NCBI RefSeq assembly: GCF_026153355.1
Contig: NZ_CP110636.1
Location: 682,001-746,000 of the forward strand
Direction of reading: 5' to 3'
DNA length: 64,000 nucleotides
DNA from: Streptomyces endophytica
GTDB taxonomy: Bacteria > Actinomycetota > Actinomycetes > Streptomycetales > Streptomycetaceae
A program made the position numbers and the translations under genes. Under the pieces are notes generated by a model. The model was not told the DNA's origin, did no database searches, and saw only the letters and a program-made list of their open reading frames with translations. This document shows positions 20,384 through 30,950 of the stretch, piece by piece. The stretch's first letter is position 1. Each line of letters begins with the position of its first letter.

Positions 20384-20438
20384 GGCGGCGGCGCGCCCAG
20401 GCTTGCCGGAACACCGGCCCCGGGAGCCCGCCGCCGCC
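20384..20438 (+). terminator. Possible terminator after padR gene
   Basis: Ten-base arms GGCGGCGGCG and CGCCGCCGCC enclose a smaller CCGG-AACA-CCGG hairpin, 27 bases after the stop. GC-rich repeats like this arise by chance in such DNA, so the call is tentative. Confidence 0.45.
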
Positions 20439-20728
20439 CACTTACCACCCACGGCCGAAAGCGACCCCCGCCGCACACCGCCACCCACCGGGCCCACCAG
20501 GCCCGCAGTACGTCCTCAACTCACCGACAACTACAGAGAGTTGCCTTCTGCGCGCTGGATTCACGCGCCGTAATCGGGGAAGTCACTATTTCGCACGGCT
20601 TTTCGTCCGGCACGGGGTTCCGACGGACCCCTCCCCACGCCGCCGGCCGGCGGCCGCGCCCCGGCCCCTCCGGACCGGCCCCGGTCAACTCCCTGTCTGC
20701 GCGCACCCGTAGCCCATGAGGTAACGCG
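20439..20728. other. Intergenic region upstream of the SCO6745-like gene
   Basis: No gene seen. An imperfect dyad CAACTC (20518-20523) / GAGTTG (20538-20543) could be an operator. The stretch 20560-20600 is relatively AT-rich and may hold the promoter, without a clear consensus. Confidence 0.3.
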
Positions 20729-21565
20729 ATGTCGGAATACCTTTCGGTCGCCCGCCGGATGTGGCATCTGCTGGAGCCACTGCACGCCATGCTGTACGTC
20801 GCGCCCGAGGCCCGTCAGGTCGCGGCGGACCTCGGATACGACGTCGCCTCCCGCTGGCCCAGCTACTTCGCCTGGCGGACGGCTCCCCTCGGCGCCGCCG
20901 GACCCGAGCTGGTGACCGCCACGTACTACACCTTCAGCCCGCGCCTGGTCGCCCGGCACGTCCCGCAGATCTGGACGGTCGCCGAACCGGCCAAGGTGCT
21001 GGATGCCCGGCTGCTGGCCATGGACCGCGCACTGACCGCCCTCATCCACGGCCGGCTGGACACCGCGCAGCTCACGGAGGCGGCCCGGCTCGCCCGCCAG
21101 GCCGCCGAGAACGCCGGTCCGGCCGGCCGCCCGCTGGCCGCCGCCAACCGCGACCTGCCCTGGCCGGAGGCCCCCCACCTGGTCCTCTGGCAGGCGGCCA
21201 CCGTCATCCGGGAGCACCGTGGCGACGGCCATGTGGCGGCGCTGCTGACGTGCGGGCTGGACCCGTGCGAAGCCCTGGTGTCGGTCACGGCGATCGGGGC
21301 CGCGACCGACACCGAGTTCGCCGGGCGCGGCTGGAGCGCACGGGAATGGAGCGACGCCCGCCATCGCCTCGCCGCGCGCGGCTGGATCGCCCCGGACGGC
21401 ACCGCGACGGAACGCGGCCGCGAGGAGCACGGGGCGATCGAGCGCCTGACGGACCGCCTTGCGGCCGGCCCCTGGCGCGCCCTGGGCCACTCCCGCGCCG
21501 ACCGCTTGGCCCACCTTCTGCGCCTTGCTCTTCCACCGCCCACGTACTCGGCTGCAGCGCCGTGA
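20729..21565 (+). CDS. SCO6745-family (SalK-like) protein
   Basis: A 278-residue soluble helical protein with RRMWHLLEPLHAMLYVAPEA at the start and GWSAREWSDARHRLAARGW with a wHTH-like character near 205-225. These are signatures of the SCO6745/SalK family, which has a helix-turn-helix-like fold and no established biochemical role. It stands alone. Its last codons (PPPTYSAAAP) resemble the adjacent repeat unit, so the C-terminus may have been remodelled by repeat sequence. Confidence 0.8.
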   Translation: MSEYLSVARRMWHLLEPLHAMLYVAPEARQVAADLGYDVASRWPSYFAWRTAPLGAAGPELVTATYYTFSPRLVARHVPQIWTVAEPAKVLDARLLAMDRALTALIHGRLDTAQLTEAARLARQAAENAGPAGRPLAAANRDLPWPEAPHLVLWQAATVIREHRGDGHVAALLTCGLDPCEALVSVTAIGAATDTEFAGRGWSAREWSDARHRLAARGWIAPDGTATERGREEHGAIERLTDRLAAGPWRALGHSRADRLAHLLRLALPPPTYSAAAP

Positions 21566-22072
21566 CGGTTGCGCTTTGCGGCGCCCCGCACGTAGCCGTC
21601 TCTCCCGCCGCGGGTCGTCTCGCCGTTGTGCGCTTTGCGGCGCCTCCCACGTACCCGTCTGTTCCGCCGCGGTTGTTGTTCGCCGTTGCGCCTGCGGCGG
21701 GCTGGGTGTTGTTGGGTGCGGTGACGGACCTCCGGGACCGGTCGTGTGGACTGCTGACGCTTTACGTCCACACAACCGGCCCCTCCGGCCCGTCCCCTCC
21801 CGGAGGGGGAAAGTTGGGGCCGGTGGGGGTGCACGTGACGTCCACGTGCGCGCAGGCAACAGACCAGGTCAGCCCCACGAGAAACTCCCTACCACGGGAG
21901 GGGCTGGACCGGAGGACGAAGTCTGGAGGGCCGGCACCGCACCCGAAAACACCACGCCCGCCGCCAGGCGCAACGGCGAGCAAGCCCCGCGGCGGGAGAG
22001 ACGGGTACGTGCGGGGCGCCGCAAAGCGCAACGGCGAGCGAGCCCCGCGGCGCCGCAGACGGGTACGTGGGC
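21564..22072. repeat. Large imperfect inverted repeat built of about 58-bp units (repeat family A)
   Basis: Two tandem units in the left arm (about 21564-21681) contain TTTGCGGCGCC, CACGTA.CCGTCT and CCGCCGCGG. Two reversed units form the right arm (about 21962-22072). The middle carries the hairpin GTGTGGAC/GTCCACAC (21745-21752, 21767-21774). A related element lies at 52081-52315. No gene is encoded. Confidence 0.8.
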
Positions 22073-22078
22073 GAAAAT

Positions 22079-23040
22079 TCACACCGTGAGGACGATCTTG
22101 CCGAACAAGTCGCCCTCCGCCATCTTCGTGAAGCCCTCGCGGGCGCGGTCGAGCGGCAGGGTCGAGTCGATCACCGGGCGGATCCCCTTCGCGGCGCAGA
22201 AGCTGAGCAGGCCGGCCAGTTCCTCCTTGCTGCCCATCGTCGAGCCGACGACCTTCAGCTCCAGGAAGAAGATCCGGTTGAGCTCCCCGCTCTTGGGGGT
22301 GAAACCGCTGGTCGCGCCGGAGATGACGAGCGTCCCGCCGGGGCGCAGCGACTTGACGGAGTGGGACCAGGTGGCGGCGCCGACGGTCTCGATCACCGCG
22401 TCCACCCGCTGCGGCAGCCGTTCCCCGCTGGCGAACACCGCCTCGGCGCCGAGTTCCAGGGCGCGCTTGCGCTTGGCCTCGTCCCGGCTGGTGGCGAAGA
22501 CCCGCAGTCCGGCCGCGGCGCCCAGCACGATCGCGGCGGTCGCCACGCCGCCGCCCGCGCCCTGCACCAGCACGCTGTCCCCGGGCCGTACGCCCCCGTT
22601 GGTGAAGAGCATCCGGTACGCGGTCAGCCAGGCGGTCGGCAGACAGGCGGCCTCCTCGAAGGAGAGCTCCTTCGGCTTGGGCAGCACGTTCCAGGTGGGG
22701 ACGGTGACCTGCTCGGCGAAGGTGCCCTGGTACCGCTCGGTGAGGATGGAGGGCTTCTCCTTGGGGCCGACGCCGTGACCGGTCTGGCCGATGACGGAGT
22801 GCAGGACGACCTCGTTGCCGTCCGCGTCGATCCCGGCGGCGTCGCAGCCGAGGGTCATCGGCAGCGTGTCCTCGGTGATGCCCACCCCGCGCAGCGTCCA
22901 CAGGTCGTGGTGGTTGAGCGAGGCGGCCTTGACGTTGACGGTCGTCCAGCCGGGGCGTACGTCGGGGCCGGGCGGTCCCCCAACTCGAGGCCGTTCAGCG
23001 GCTGGTCACGGTCGATGCGGGCGGCATAGGCAGCAAACAT
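22079..23040 (-). CDS. Zinc-binding/quinone-type alcohol dehydrogenase (MDR; frame broken near 22965)
   Basis: About 320 residues after repair. The N-terminus MFAAYAARIDRDQPLNGLELG and the GroES-like domain lead to a Rossmann fold with VLVQGAGGGVATAAIVLG. The typical zinc-ligand cluster of medium-chain alcohol dehydrogenases is not evident, so it may be a zinc-free MDR reductase despite the usual family name. The break is at CCCCG on the minus strand (one C lost between APAP and DVRPGWTTVN). It is downstream of and parallel to the malic enzyme gene, separated by a strong hairpin. Substrate unknown. Confidence 0.85.
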
Positions 23041-23155
23041 GATCCCAACGTAGGCCGCGGGCGGGCCCCGCGGTACCGCGCACGGGTGTGACACGCACCG
23101 CGCCACCCGGCCGCAAACCGGCACAACGGCCGCGCACCTCATCAGGACGCACACC

Positions 23156-23205
23156 GCGACGGGCCGGGCCCGCACCCTGAGGGAGGTGCGGGCCCGGCCC
23201 GTCGC
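23156..23205 (-). terminator. Strong hairpin between malic enzyme and dehydrogenase genes
   Basis: A perfect 21-bp stem (23156-23176 with 23185-23205) and an 8-base loop (CTGAGGGA). It lies 28 bases beyond the malic enzyme stop. It is the longest perfect stem in the window. Confidence 0.9.
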
Positions 23206-23232
23206 AGGGGGGCGGGAAGGCCCGCCCGGGGT

Positions 23233-24461
<1,229 letters not shown>

Positions 24462-25000
24462 TTGTCTTACCCCTTTTATTCGTAAATCTGCTGAGGGTGA
24501 CCACTCCCTGGTTAAGGGGTGGGCGGGCACCGCGTCCGCGCCCTGCGTGACGGTTGGCCGCCGCGCGGGGGGAGGTACGGACGCCGGGCGCGCCGCACAC
24601 GCGCCCTGAGCCCCGGATGAGGGGTGTAACGCACCTTTCTACCCGACGGGCGCGGGCCCCGACGAGTCAGATTCATTACCCTCGGGTTCAGAGGCCCGAC
24701 AATAACGGCGAAATGGACGAAAAAGGCAGAAGAGCCGCGAGCCTGCTGTCCGGATTCCGAGACGCCTGGAGCGAACTTAACGCCCCTCGCTTCCACTGGG
24801 CGCTGGTTTCACATCTGCCACAGGGCCGTCACCTCCACTTCCCCGTCCGTTATCCGATTTTGACCTGTACGACAGTCCGAATACCGGAGTCCGGATGGCA
24901 AGATTCCGTCACCAACCGAGGTCGCGACGCTCGAAGGGTGTGCACGGCCCCTTCGTCACGTCTTTGTCACGTCGGCTTCTCCACCCGCAGGAGGATCAGC
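24462..25000. other. Divergent promoter region, malic enzyme / amino-acid ABC transporter
   Basis: No gene recognised in 539 bases. TTGACC near 24861 with TACCGG-type sequence downstream may be part of the transporter promoter. GTCACGTC occurs twice at about 24955-24975. Nothing else stood out. Confidence 0.35.
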
Positions 25001-25975
25001 ATGACCGCAAGCACCACGCGCCGCCCGGCCGCCGGCAGGCACCGTAAAGCCGTGGCCGCCGCGGCCGCGGTCGTCGCCTCGCTGATGGTGCTCAGCGCCT
25101 GCGGCGACCAGACCGACGCCGCGGTCGCCCGGCGCGAGGCGCAGAAGAGCCGGAACGTTCATGCGCCGCTGTTCAAGCTGCTGCCCAAGGACGTGCAGGA
25201 AAAGGGCTTCCTCCAGGTCGGGTCGGACATCACCTACAAGCCGGTGGAATTCCGCTCGAACGGCCTGGTCAAGGGCATCGACCCGGACCTCGCGGCGGCG
25301 ATGAGCAAGGAGCTGGGCATCAAGCTCAACTTCAACAACGCCACCTTCGACACCCTCATGGGCGGCCTGAAGTCCAAGCGCTACGACATCGCGATGTCGG
25401 CGATGACGGACACCAAGGAGCGCCAGGAGGGCATCGACAGCAACACCGGCAAGAAGATCGGCCAGGGCGTCGACTTCATCGACTACCTCAACGTCGGCGT
25501 CTCGCTGTACACCCAGAAGGGCAAGACCAACGGCGTCGACGGCTGGGAAACGCTGTGCGGCAAGAAGATCGCGGTACAGCGCGGCACGGTCTCGCACGAC
25601 CTGGCCAAGGACAAGTCGAAGGCCTGCCAGAAGAACGGCGAGGAGCCGATCTCCATCGAGGCGTTCGACAACGACTCCGAGGCGCAGACCCGGCTGCGTA
25701 CCGCCGGTGTGGACGCCGTCTCCAGCGACTACCCGGTCGCGGCGTACGCGGTGAAGGTCTCCGGGCACGGCAAGGACTTCCAGATGGTCGGCGGTGCGCC
25801 CCTCAAGGCGGCTCCGTACGGCATCGCGGTCCCCAAGGGCCAGGAGAAGCTCCGCGACGCCCTCAAGGCGGCCGTGGAACTCGCGATCAAGAATCGCTCG
25901 TACGCCAAGGTCCTGGACAAGTGGGACGTCAAGGACGCGGCGGTCAAGGAAGTGAAGCTCAACGGCGGCAGCTGA
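25001..25975 (+). CDS. Polar amino-acid ABC transporter, substrate-binding lipoprotein
   Basis: A 324-residue solute-binding protein of family 3 (glutamate/glutamine/histidine type). A lipoprotein signal ends in LSAC with Cys34. The binding domain shows FLQVGSDITYKPVEF, GIDPDLAAAMSKELG and later AVQRGTVSHDLAK. The start ATG 25001 follows an excellent GGAGG. It heads an operon with one permease and one ATPase. From family knowledge the ligand is a polar or acidic amino acid; the exact one cannot be read from sequence. Confidence 0.92.
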   Translation: MTASTTRRPAAGRHRKAVAAAAAVVASLMVLSACGDQTDAAVARREAQKSRNVHAPLFKLLPKDVQEKGFLQVGSDITYKPVEFRSNGLVKGIDPDLAAAMSKELGIKLNFNNATFDTLMGGLKSKRYDIAMSAMTDTKERQEGIDSNTGKKIGQGVDFIDYLNVGVSLYTQKGKTNGVDGWETLCGKKIAVQRGTVSHDLAKDKSKACQKNGEEPISIEAFDNDSEAQTRLRTAGVDAVSSDYPVAAYAVKVSGHGKDFQMVGGAPLKAAPYGIAVPKGQEKLRDALKAAVELAIKNRSYAKVLDKWDVKDAAVKEVKLNGGS

Positions 25976-26035
25976 GCCGCCGGCAGCCGTCCCGTCCCCT
26001 CCGGCCCTCCCGCCGAATGCTGAAAGGCAACCTCC

Positions 26036-26977
26036 GTGTCAGTTGACGTCGACAAGCCGGCCCAGCCGCCGGCGGACGCTCCGCCCCCGCCCGAGTCCAT
26101 CAAGGCCATCCCGGTCCGCCACTACGGGCGCTGGGTCGCGGCGCTCGTCGTCATCGGGCTGGTCGCGCTGCTGTTCCGGGCCTTCGCCTCCGGGAACGTC
26201 AACTGGGGCGCCATCCCCCAGTACATGTTCAACGGGGACATCCTCAAGGGCCTGCGCAACACCCTGCTGATCACCGTCCTGTCGATGATCATCGGCATCG
26301 TGCTCGGCGTGATCCTGGCCGTGATGCGCCAGTCCAAGAACCCGGTGACGTCGACCGTCGCGTGGTTCTACGTCTGGTTCTTCCGCGGCACGCCGGTGTA
26401 CGTCCAGCTGTTCCTCTGGTTCAACCTGGGCCTGGTCTTCCAGTACATCGACATCATGCCGATCTACAAGGACGAGTGGTCGGACTTCATGACCCCGTTC
26501 CTGTGCGCCCTGCTCGGCCTCGGCCTCAACGAGGCCGCGTACATGGCCGAGATCTGCCGGGCCGGTCTGAACGCCGTCGACGAGGGCCAGACCGAGGCGG
26601 CGCACGCGCTGGGCATGAGCCACGGCCGGACGCTGCGCCGGATCATCGTGCCGCAGGCGATGCGGGTGATCGTGCCGCCGACCGGCAACGAGGTCATCAA
26701 CATGCTGAAGACCTCCTCGCTGGTCATCGCCGTGCAGTACTACGACCTCCTGCAGGCCGCGCAGAACGTCGGCCGGGACTCCGGTGTCGTGGTCGAGATG
26801 CTGATCCTCGCCGCGACCTGGTACCTGATCGCCACCACGGTGCTGAGCATCGGCCAGTACTACCTGGAGCGCTACTACGCACGGGGCTCCAGCCGCCAGC
26901 TCCCGCCCACTCCGCTCCAGCGCGCCAAGGCGCGGCTGTCCGGCGGCTTCAACCGCTCCGCCGGAGGTGTCGGATGA
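26036..26977 (+). CDS. Polar amino-acid ABC transporter permease
   Basis: A 313-residue inner membrane protein of the His/Glu/Gln permease family. After a proline-rich cytoplasmic N-terminus and one hydrophobic segment (residues 34-50), the transport domain follows with GLRNTLLITVLSMIIGIVLG and the EAA loop EAAHALGMSHGRTLRRIIVPQ. A single permease gene suggests a homodimer. Start GTG 26036 is behind GAAAGG. Its stop overlaps the ATPase start (ATGA). Confidence 0.93.
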   Translation: MSVDVDKPAQPPADAPPPPESIKAIPVRHYGRWVAALVVIGLVALLFRAFASGNVNWGAIPQYMFNGDILKGLRNTLLITVLSMIIGIVLGVILAVMRQSKNPVTSTVAWFYVWFFRGTPVYVQLFLWFNLGLVFQYIDIMPIYKDEWSDFMTPFLCALLGLGLNEAAYMAEICRAGLNAVDEGQTEAAHALGMSHGRTLRRIIVPQAMRVIVPPTGNEVINMLKTSSLVIAVQYYDLLQAAQNVGRDSGVVVEMLILAATWYLIATTVLSIGQYYLERYYARGSSRQLPPTPLQRAKARLSGGFNRSAGGVG

Positions 26978-27771
26978 CCAGCAAGCTGACGACGAAGGCC
27001 GCCGGCAGCAGCGGCGGCCCGATGGTCAAGGCCGAGGGCGTCCACAAGTCCTTCGGCGCGGCGCACATCCTCAAGGGCATCGACCTGGAGGTCGCGCCCC
27101 AGGAGGTCTTCTGCCTGATCGGTCCGTCCGGTTCCGGCAAGTCGACGTTCCTGCGGTGCATCAACCACCTGGAGAAGATCAACGCCGGCCGGCTGTCCGT
27201 CGACGGCGAACTGGTCGGCTACCGCGAGCACAACGGCAAGCTCTACGAGCTGCGCGACCGCGAGGTCGCCGCCCGCCGTCGCGACATCGGCATGGTCTTC
27301 CAGCGCTTCAACCTCTTCCCGCACATGACCGCGATCGAGAACGTCATGGAGGCGCCGGTCCAGGTCAAGGGCGAGTCCAAGGCCGCGGCCCGGGAGCGCG
27401 CGGGCAAGCTCCTGGACCGGGTCGGGCTGGCCGACAAGGCCGGGAACTACCCCTCCCAGCTCTCCGGCGGCCAGCAGCAGCGGGTGGCGATCGCCCGGGC
27501 GCTGGCCATGGAGCCGAAGCTGATGCTCTTCGACGAGCCGACCTCGGCACTCGACCGGAGCTGGTGGGTGACGTCCTGGACGTCATGAAGGACCTGGCGG
27601 CGACGGCATGACGATGATCGTCGTCACCCACGAGATGGGCTTCGCCCGCGAGGTCGGCGACTCGCTGTCTTCATGGACAACGGCGTGGTCGTCGAGTCCG
27701 GCCACCCGCGCGAGGTCCTGGGCAACCCGCAGCACGAGCGGACGAAGTCGTTCCTGTCGAAGGTGCTGTAG
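26974..27771 (+). CDS. Polar amino-acid ABC transporter ATPase (three frame breaks 27553-27670)
   Basis: About 266 residues after repair. Walker A is GPSGSGKST, the signature is [16 protein letters not shown], and Walker B is [12 protein letters not shown]. It energises the two preceding gene products. Three bases are missing within about 120: GACCGGAG should read GACCCGGAG (27555), GACGGCATG should read GACGGGCATG (27609), and CTGTCTTC should read CTGGTCTTC (27669). Restored, the end reads as a normal family C-terminus ([34 protein letters not shown]). Three independent inactivating losses in one essential domain are unlikely, so sequencing error is favoured. Confidence 0.9.
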
Positions 27772-27799
27772 GGCGTTCCGGCCGGAGGTCCGGTACGAC

Positions 27800-27834
27800 G
27801 TGGTGGGCCGCTCCCCGAGGGGGCGGCCCACCAC
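27800..27834 (+). terminator. Bidirectional terminator, ABC operon / methyltransferase
   Basis: Stem GTGGTGGGCCG (27800-27810) pairs with CGGCCCACCAC (27824-27834), 28 bases after the ATPase stop and 19 before the end of the convergent methyltransferase gene. Confidence 0.85.
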
Positions 27835-27852
27835 CGCTGTGTACGGGCGGCG

Positions 27853-28613
27853 CTACTTGAGCCCCAGCACCAGCGCGTCGGTCGGCGAGGACCACACCGC
27901 CCGGGCCTCCGCGAAGCCCGAGTCCCGCAGGGCCGCCGCGTGCCAGGACGCCGAGGGGTGTCGCCGTCGGCGTGCTCGCCGTAGATCTCGAAGCGCTCGG
28001 CGGTCGGTCCGGCCAGCCGCGGGTCGGCGGCGGCCAGCTGCCACCACTCGGCCCAGTCGACCGCGCCGGCGGCCTTGGCCTCGTCCATCCGGCCGTGCCG
28101 GAAGGCCCGCTCGGCGGCGTTGATCCGCGGGGTGGAGCCCTCCGGCATGCGGTCGGCGTTGAGGAACACCCCGCCGTCCCGCACCAGCGCGCCGAGCTGG
28201 CCGTAGAGGGCCCGCAGGTCCTCGGTGTGCAGCCAGTGCAGCGCGGTGGCGGTGAGGACCGCGTCGTAGGAGTCGTGCGGCAGTTTCGCCGTCCAGTCGG
28301 GGTCCTTCAGATCGGCCCGTACGAACCTGACCCGGCGCTCGTTCTCGAAGTACCCTTCCGCGATGGCCAGCAGCGCGGGATCCAGGTCGACGCCCACACT
28401 CTCGGCGTCCGGGAAACGCTTCAGCAGCCGGTCGGTGATACTGCCCGTACCGCACGCGAGGTCGAGCACCCGGGGCGCGGGACCCACCAGCGCCTCGACC
28501 ATGTCGAGCATCACCCGGAACCGCTCCTCACGGTCCGGGAGGTACCACTCCTGCTGCCGGTCCCAACTCTCCTGCCACGCCTGCCAATCGGCACCGACGA
28601 CGGTCTCGGTCAT
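27853..28613 (-). CDS. Class I SAM-dependent methyltransferase (frame broken near 27956)
   Basis: About 253 residues after repair. SAM-binding motif I is VLDLACGTGSITDRLL, the acidic residue after strand 2 is in VGVDLDP, and motif post-II is YDAVLTATALHWLH. It resembles UbiE/trans-aconitate-type enzymes acting on small molecules, target unknown. The break falls in ACCCCTCGG (one C short) after YGEHADGDTP; the last 35 residues continue in the other frame to DALVLGLK. ATG 28613 follows GGAGGGG. Monocistronic. Confidence 0.87.
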
Positions 28614-28707
28614 TGCTTCCCCTCCAGGCCGTAATACCCTAGTAGTGGGTCTGCCCATTACCGCGCCCACACCACCGGACCCTATCCGCCGCCCGTAAGG
28701 ACTACAA

Positions 28708-29337
28708 GTGGAACTGGCCTATTACTCGGACTATGCCGTGCGACTGGTCAACACCGAGCAGCCCGAGCGCGGCAGCGACAGCCTGACCTCGGTCGAGGCC
28801 GTGCGCGAGCTCTTCGGCCCCGCCCAGCAGGCGGCCCGGCGGGCGACCGACAGCGACGTCACCCGGCTGCGGACGGTGCGCGCCCGGCTGCGCGCGGTCT
28901 TCGAGGCGGCCGCCGCCGGCGACGAGGTCCTGGCGGTGGACCTGCTCAACGCGCTGATGATGGAGTTCCCGGTCAGCCCGCAGATTTCCGGCCACGAGTA
29001 CCGGGACGAGGACGGGCGGCCCAACTGGCACATGCACATCGCCGACCAGGCCGCCAACGCGACGGCCGGCTTCACCGCGACCGCCTGCATGGGCCTGGCC
29101 TTCCACCTCACCGAACTGGGCGTGGACCGGCTGGGCATCTGCGAGGCGGCCCCCTGCCGCCACGTCTACCTGGACACCTCGACCAACCGCTCCCGGCGCT
29201 ACTGCTCCGACCGCTGCGCCACCCGCGCCAACGTCGCCGCCTACCGCGCCCGCAAGCGCCTGGAGAGCGAGCGCTCGGCACGCACCGGGCGGACCGCGGA
29301 GGCCGCCCAGGAGAGCAGTGCGGGCAGCGACCGCTGA
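28708..29337 (+). CDS. CGNR zinc-finger regulatory protein
   Basis: A 209-residue protein with an ABATE-like N-terminal domain and a C-terminal treble-clef zinc finger, CEAAPCRHVYLDTSTNRSRRYC then C, which is the CGNR-type pattern with its CxxxxC and CxxxC cysteines. These proteins are thought to bind DNA, often in stress settings. Start GTG 28708 has only a weak Shine-Dalgarno (AAGGAC). The last 97 bases overlap the 3' end of sodX on the other strand. Confidence 0.87.
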   Translation: MELAYYSDYAVRLVNTEQPERGSDSLTSVEAVRELFGPAQQAARRATDSDVTRLRTVRARLRAVFEAAAAGDEVLAVDLLNALMMEFPVSPQISGHEYRDEDGRPNWHMHIADQAANATAGFTATACMGLAFHLTELGVDRLGICEAAPCRHVYLDTSTNRSRRYCSDRCATRANVAAYRARKRLESERSARTGRTAEAAQESSAGSDR

Positions 29338-29711
29338 ACCCCGCGCGGCGACCGCAGCCGCAGCCAGGCGCGGGCGATGACCAGTTCGTCCGGAACGACA
29401 CCGAATTCCCGGCTGTCGTTCTCGACGAACGGATTGTCCCCCTGGACCCACCAGCCGCCGTCCTGCCGCCGCACCGCCCGCTTGACGATCAGCAGGTCCT
29501 GCCGGAACGGATGCCGCAGCACGACCACGTCACCGGGCCGCACCACCGCGCCGTACTGCACCACCAGCTGGTCACCGGGGTGCAGCGTGGGCACCATTGA
29601 CGGGTTGTAGACCTCGGCCAGCCCGAACGCACGGAGCAGCCCGACCCGCTCCTGCCCCGGCTCCGCGCCCTCGCCCTGCTCCGGCCCACGCTCGTCCACC
29701 CGCTCCGGCAT
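29241..29711 (-). CDS. sodX: Nickel-type superoxide dismutase maturation protease (S26)
   Basis: A 156-residue S26 signal-peptidase-like protease that removes the leader of the Ni-SOD precursor so that His1 and the nickel hook form. The catalytic Ser is in NPSMVPTLHPGD and the general-base Lys is in LIVKRAVRR; QGDNPFVENDSREFG is the conserved box. Unlike most family members this copy has no obvious N-terminal transmembrane anchor. It is divergent from sodN, which fits its role. Its 3' end overlaps the CGNR gene. Confidence 0.93.
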   Translation of the reverse strand: MPERVDERGPEQGEGAEPGQERVGLLRAFGLAEVYNPSMVPTLHPGDQLVVQYGAVVRPGDVVVLRHPFRQDLLIVKRAVRRQDGGWWVQGDNPFVENDSREFGVVPDELVIARAWLRLRSPRGVQRSLPALLSWAASAVRPVRAERSLSRRLRAR

Positions 29712-29914
29712 CCCTTACCTCCCGGTCCAGCCCCGGTCCGTCCCTCCCCCGGACTCGTCCGGGGCACCCCCATCTCGCTTCGCTCGGGTCCATCCTCCAA
29801 CAGTCCCGGCCCGACACCGGACTTTTGCCCTAAGACCCCCGGGCCACCCGAGAAAAGCCTTCCCGCACCGAGTAATCTCGCACCTGAGAAGACGATCACG
29901 AGGAAGGACTGCAC

Positions 29915-30310
29915 ATGCTCTCCCGCCTGTTCGCGCCCAAGGTCAAGGTCAGCGCCCACTGCGACCTGCCCTGCGGCGTCTACGACCCGGCCCAGGCCCG
30001 CATCGAGGCCGAGTCGGTCAAGGCCGTCCAGGAGAAGTACCAGGCCAACGAGGACCCGGACTTCCGCACCCGCGCCATCCTGATCAAGGAGCAGCGCGCG
30101 GAGCTGGCCAAGCACCACATCTCGGTGCTGTGGAGCGACTACTTCAAGCCCCCGCACTTCGAGAAGCACCCCGAGCTGCACCAGCTCGTGAACGACACCC
30201 TCAAGGCCCTCAGCGCGGCCAAGGGTTCCAACGACCCGGCGACCGGCCAGAAGGCCCTCGACCTCATCGAGCAGGTCGCCAACATCTTCTGGGAGACCAA
30301 GAAGGCCTGA
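29915..30310 (+). CDS. sodN: Nickel superoxide dismutase
   Basis: A 131-residue precursor. The 14-residue leader MLSRLFAPKVKVSA is cleaved before His15, leaving the nickel hook HCDLPCGVYDP and a 117-residue mature enzyme, the expected size. It dismutates superoxide in the cytoplasm as a hexamer. ATG 29915 follows AGGAAGG. Nickel-responsive regulation is known in S. coelicolor through Nur acting on sodF; no clear site was found here. Confidence 0.98.
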   Translation: MLSRLFAPKVKVSAHCDLPCGVYDPAQARIEAESVKAVQEKYQANEDPDFRTRAILIKEQRAELAKHHISVLWSDYFKPPHFEKHPELHQLVNDTLKALSAAKGSNDPATGQKALDLIEQVANIFWETKKA

Positions 30311-30364
30311 CTCACGGCCCGGCCGGCTCCCCCCCCGCGCGGCGGAACCCGGCCCGCGTCGCAC

Positions 30365-30427
30365 GACCGCACCCGTCCCGCCACCACCCGCCCCGCGCGG
30401 GCCGGCGGCGGCGGGTGCGGTCTTCTT
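30365..30427 (+). terminator. sodN terminator
   Basis: Stem GACCGCACCCG (30365-30375) pairs with CGGGTGCGGTC (30412-30422), followed by TTCTTT. A GC-rich inner region can also pair. It starts 54 bases after the sodN stop. Confidence 0.8.
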
Positions 30428-30565
30428 TGCCCCACATGCGCATTCCGGGTGGTGTCGGCCACCGATGGGGCCGTTCGCCGGGTTGGTAAGGGGTGCGATC
30501 CGGCCACCGGAAAGCGGCCGGGCGGGCGCCGCAGGGGCGACGCGACACGGACACGGGAGGCCGCC

Positions 30566-30934
30566 ATGCGCTTCATGATGCCGCTCAGGACCGACGAGAA
30601 CGCGATGCCCGCCGACGGGCCCGGCGCGGAGCTGATGGAGCGGATGGGCGCGCTCCTCGACGAGATGACCGCGGCCGGCGTGCTGCTGGACACCGCGGGG
30701 CTGGCGACGAGCGCACAGGGCACCCGGCTGCAGCTGTCGGGTGGGCGGATCACCATGGCCGACGGGCCGTTCCACGAGGCCGGGGCGGCGATCGGCGGAT
30801 ACGTGCTGATCCGGGCCGGCTCGCAGCAGGAGGCGGCCGGGTGGGCCGAGCGCTTCCTGGGGGTGCGCGGGGACGCGTGGACGCTGACCGCGGAGATCCG
30901 GCGGGTGGACGAACCGGCGGGCGCCGGGGTGTGA
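30566..30934 (+). CDS. YCII-related (DGPF) domain protein
   Basis: A 122-residue protein with the YCII/DGPF pattern: MRFMMPLRTDE at the start, then ADGPFHEAGAAIGGYVLIRAGS (the DGPF motif plus GGY) and a C-terminal strand region. Such proteins form dimeric alpha-beta barrels and often lie near ECF sigma factors, but none is here. Start ATG 30566 lies behind GGGAGG. It converges on the LysR gene with only 16 bases between them. Function unknown. Confidence 0.88.
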   Translation: MRFMMPLRTDENAMPADGPGAELMERMGALLDEMTAAGVLLDTAGLATSAQGTRLQLSGGRITMADGPFHEAGAAIGGYVLIRAGSQQEAAGWAERFLGVRGDAWTLTAEIRRVDEPAGAGV

Positions 30935-30950
30935 CGCCCGGGGAGGCCCG

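Noticed and set aside
21566..22066. Possible transposon or insertion sequence
   Set aside because: Inverted arms are present but no transposase frame or target duplication was seen; kept only as a repeat.
27553..27670. True pseudogene status of the ABC transporter ATPase
   Set aside because: Three one-base losses, all in G/C runs, with perfect protein sense between them fit sequencing error better than decay.
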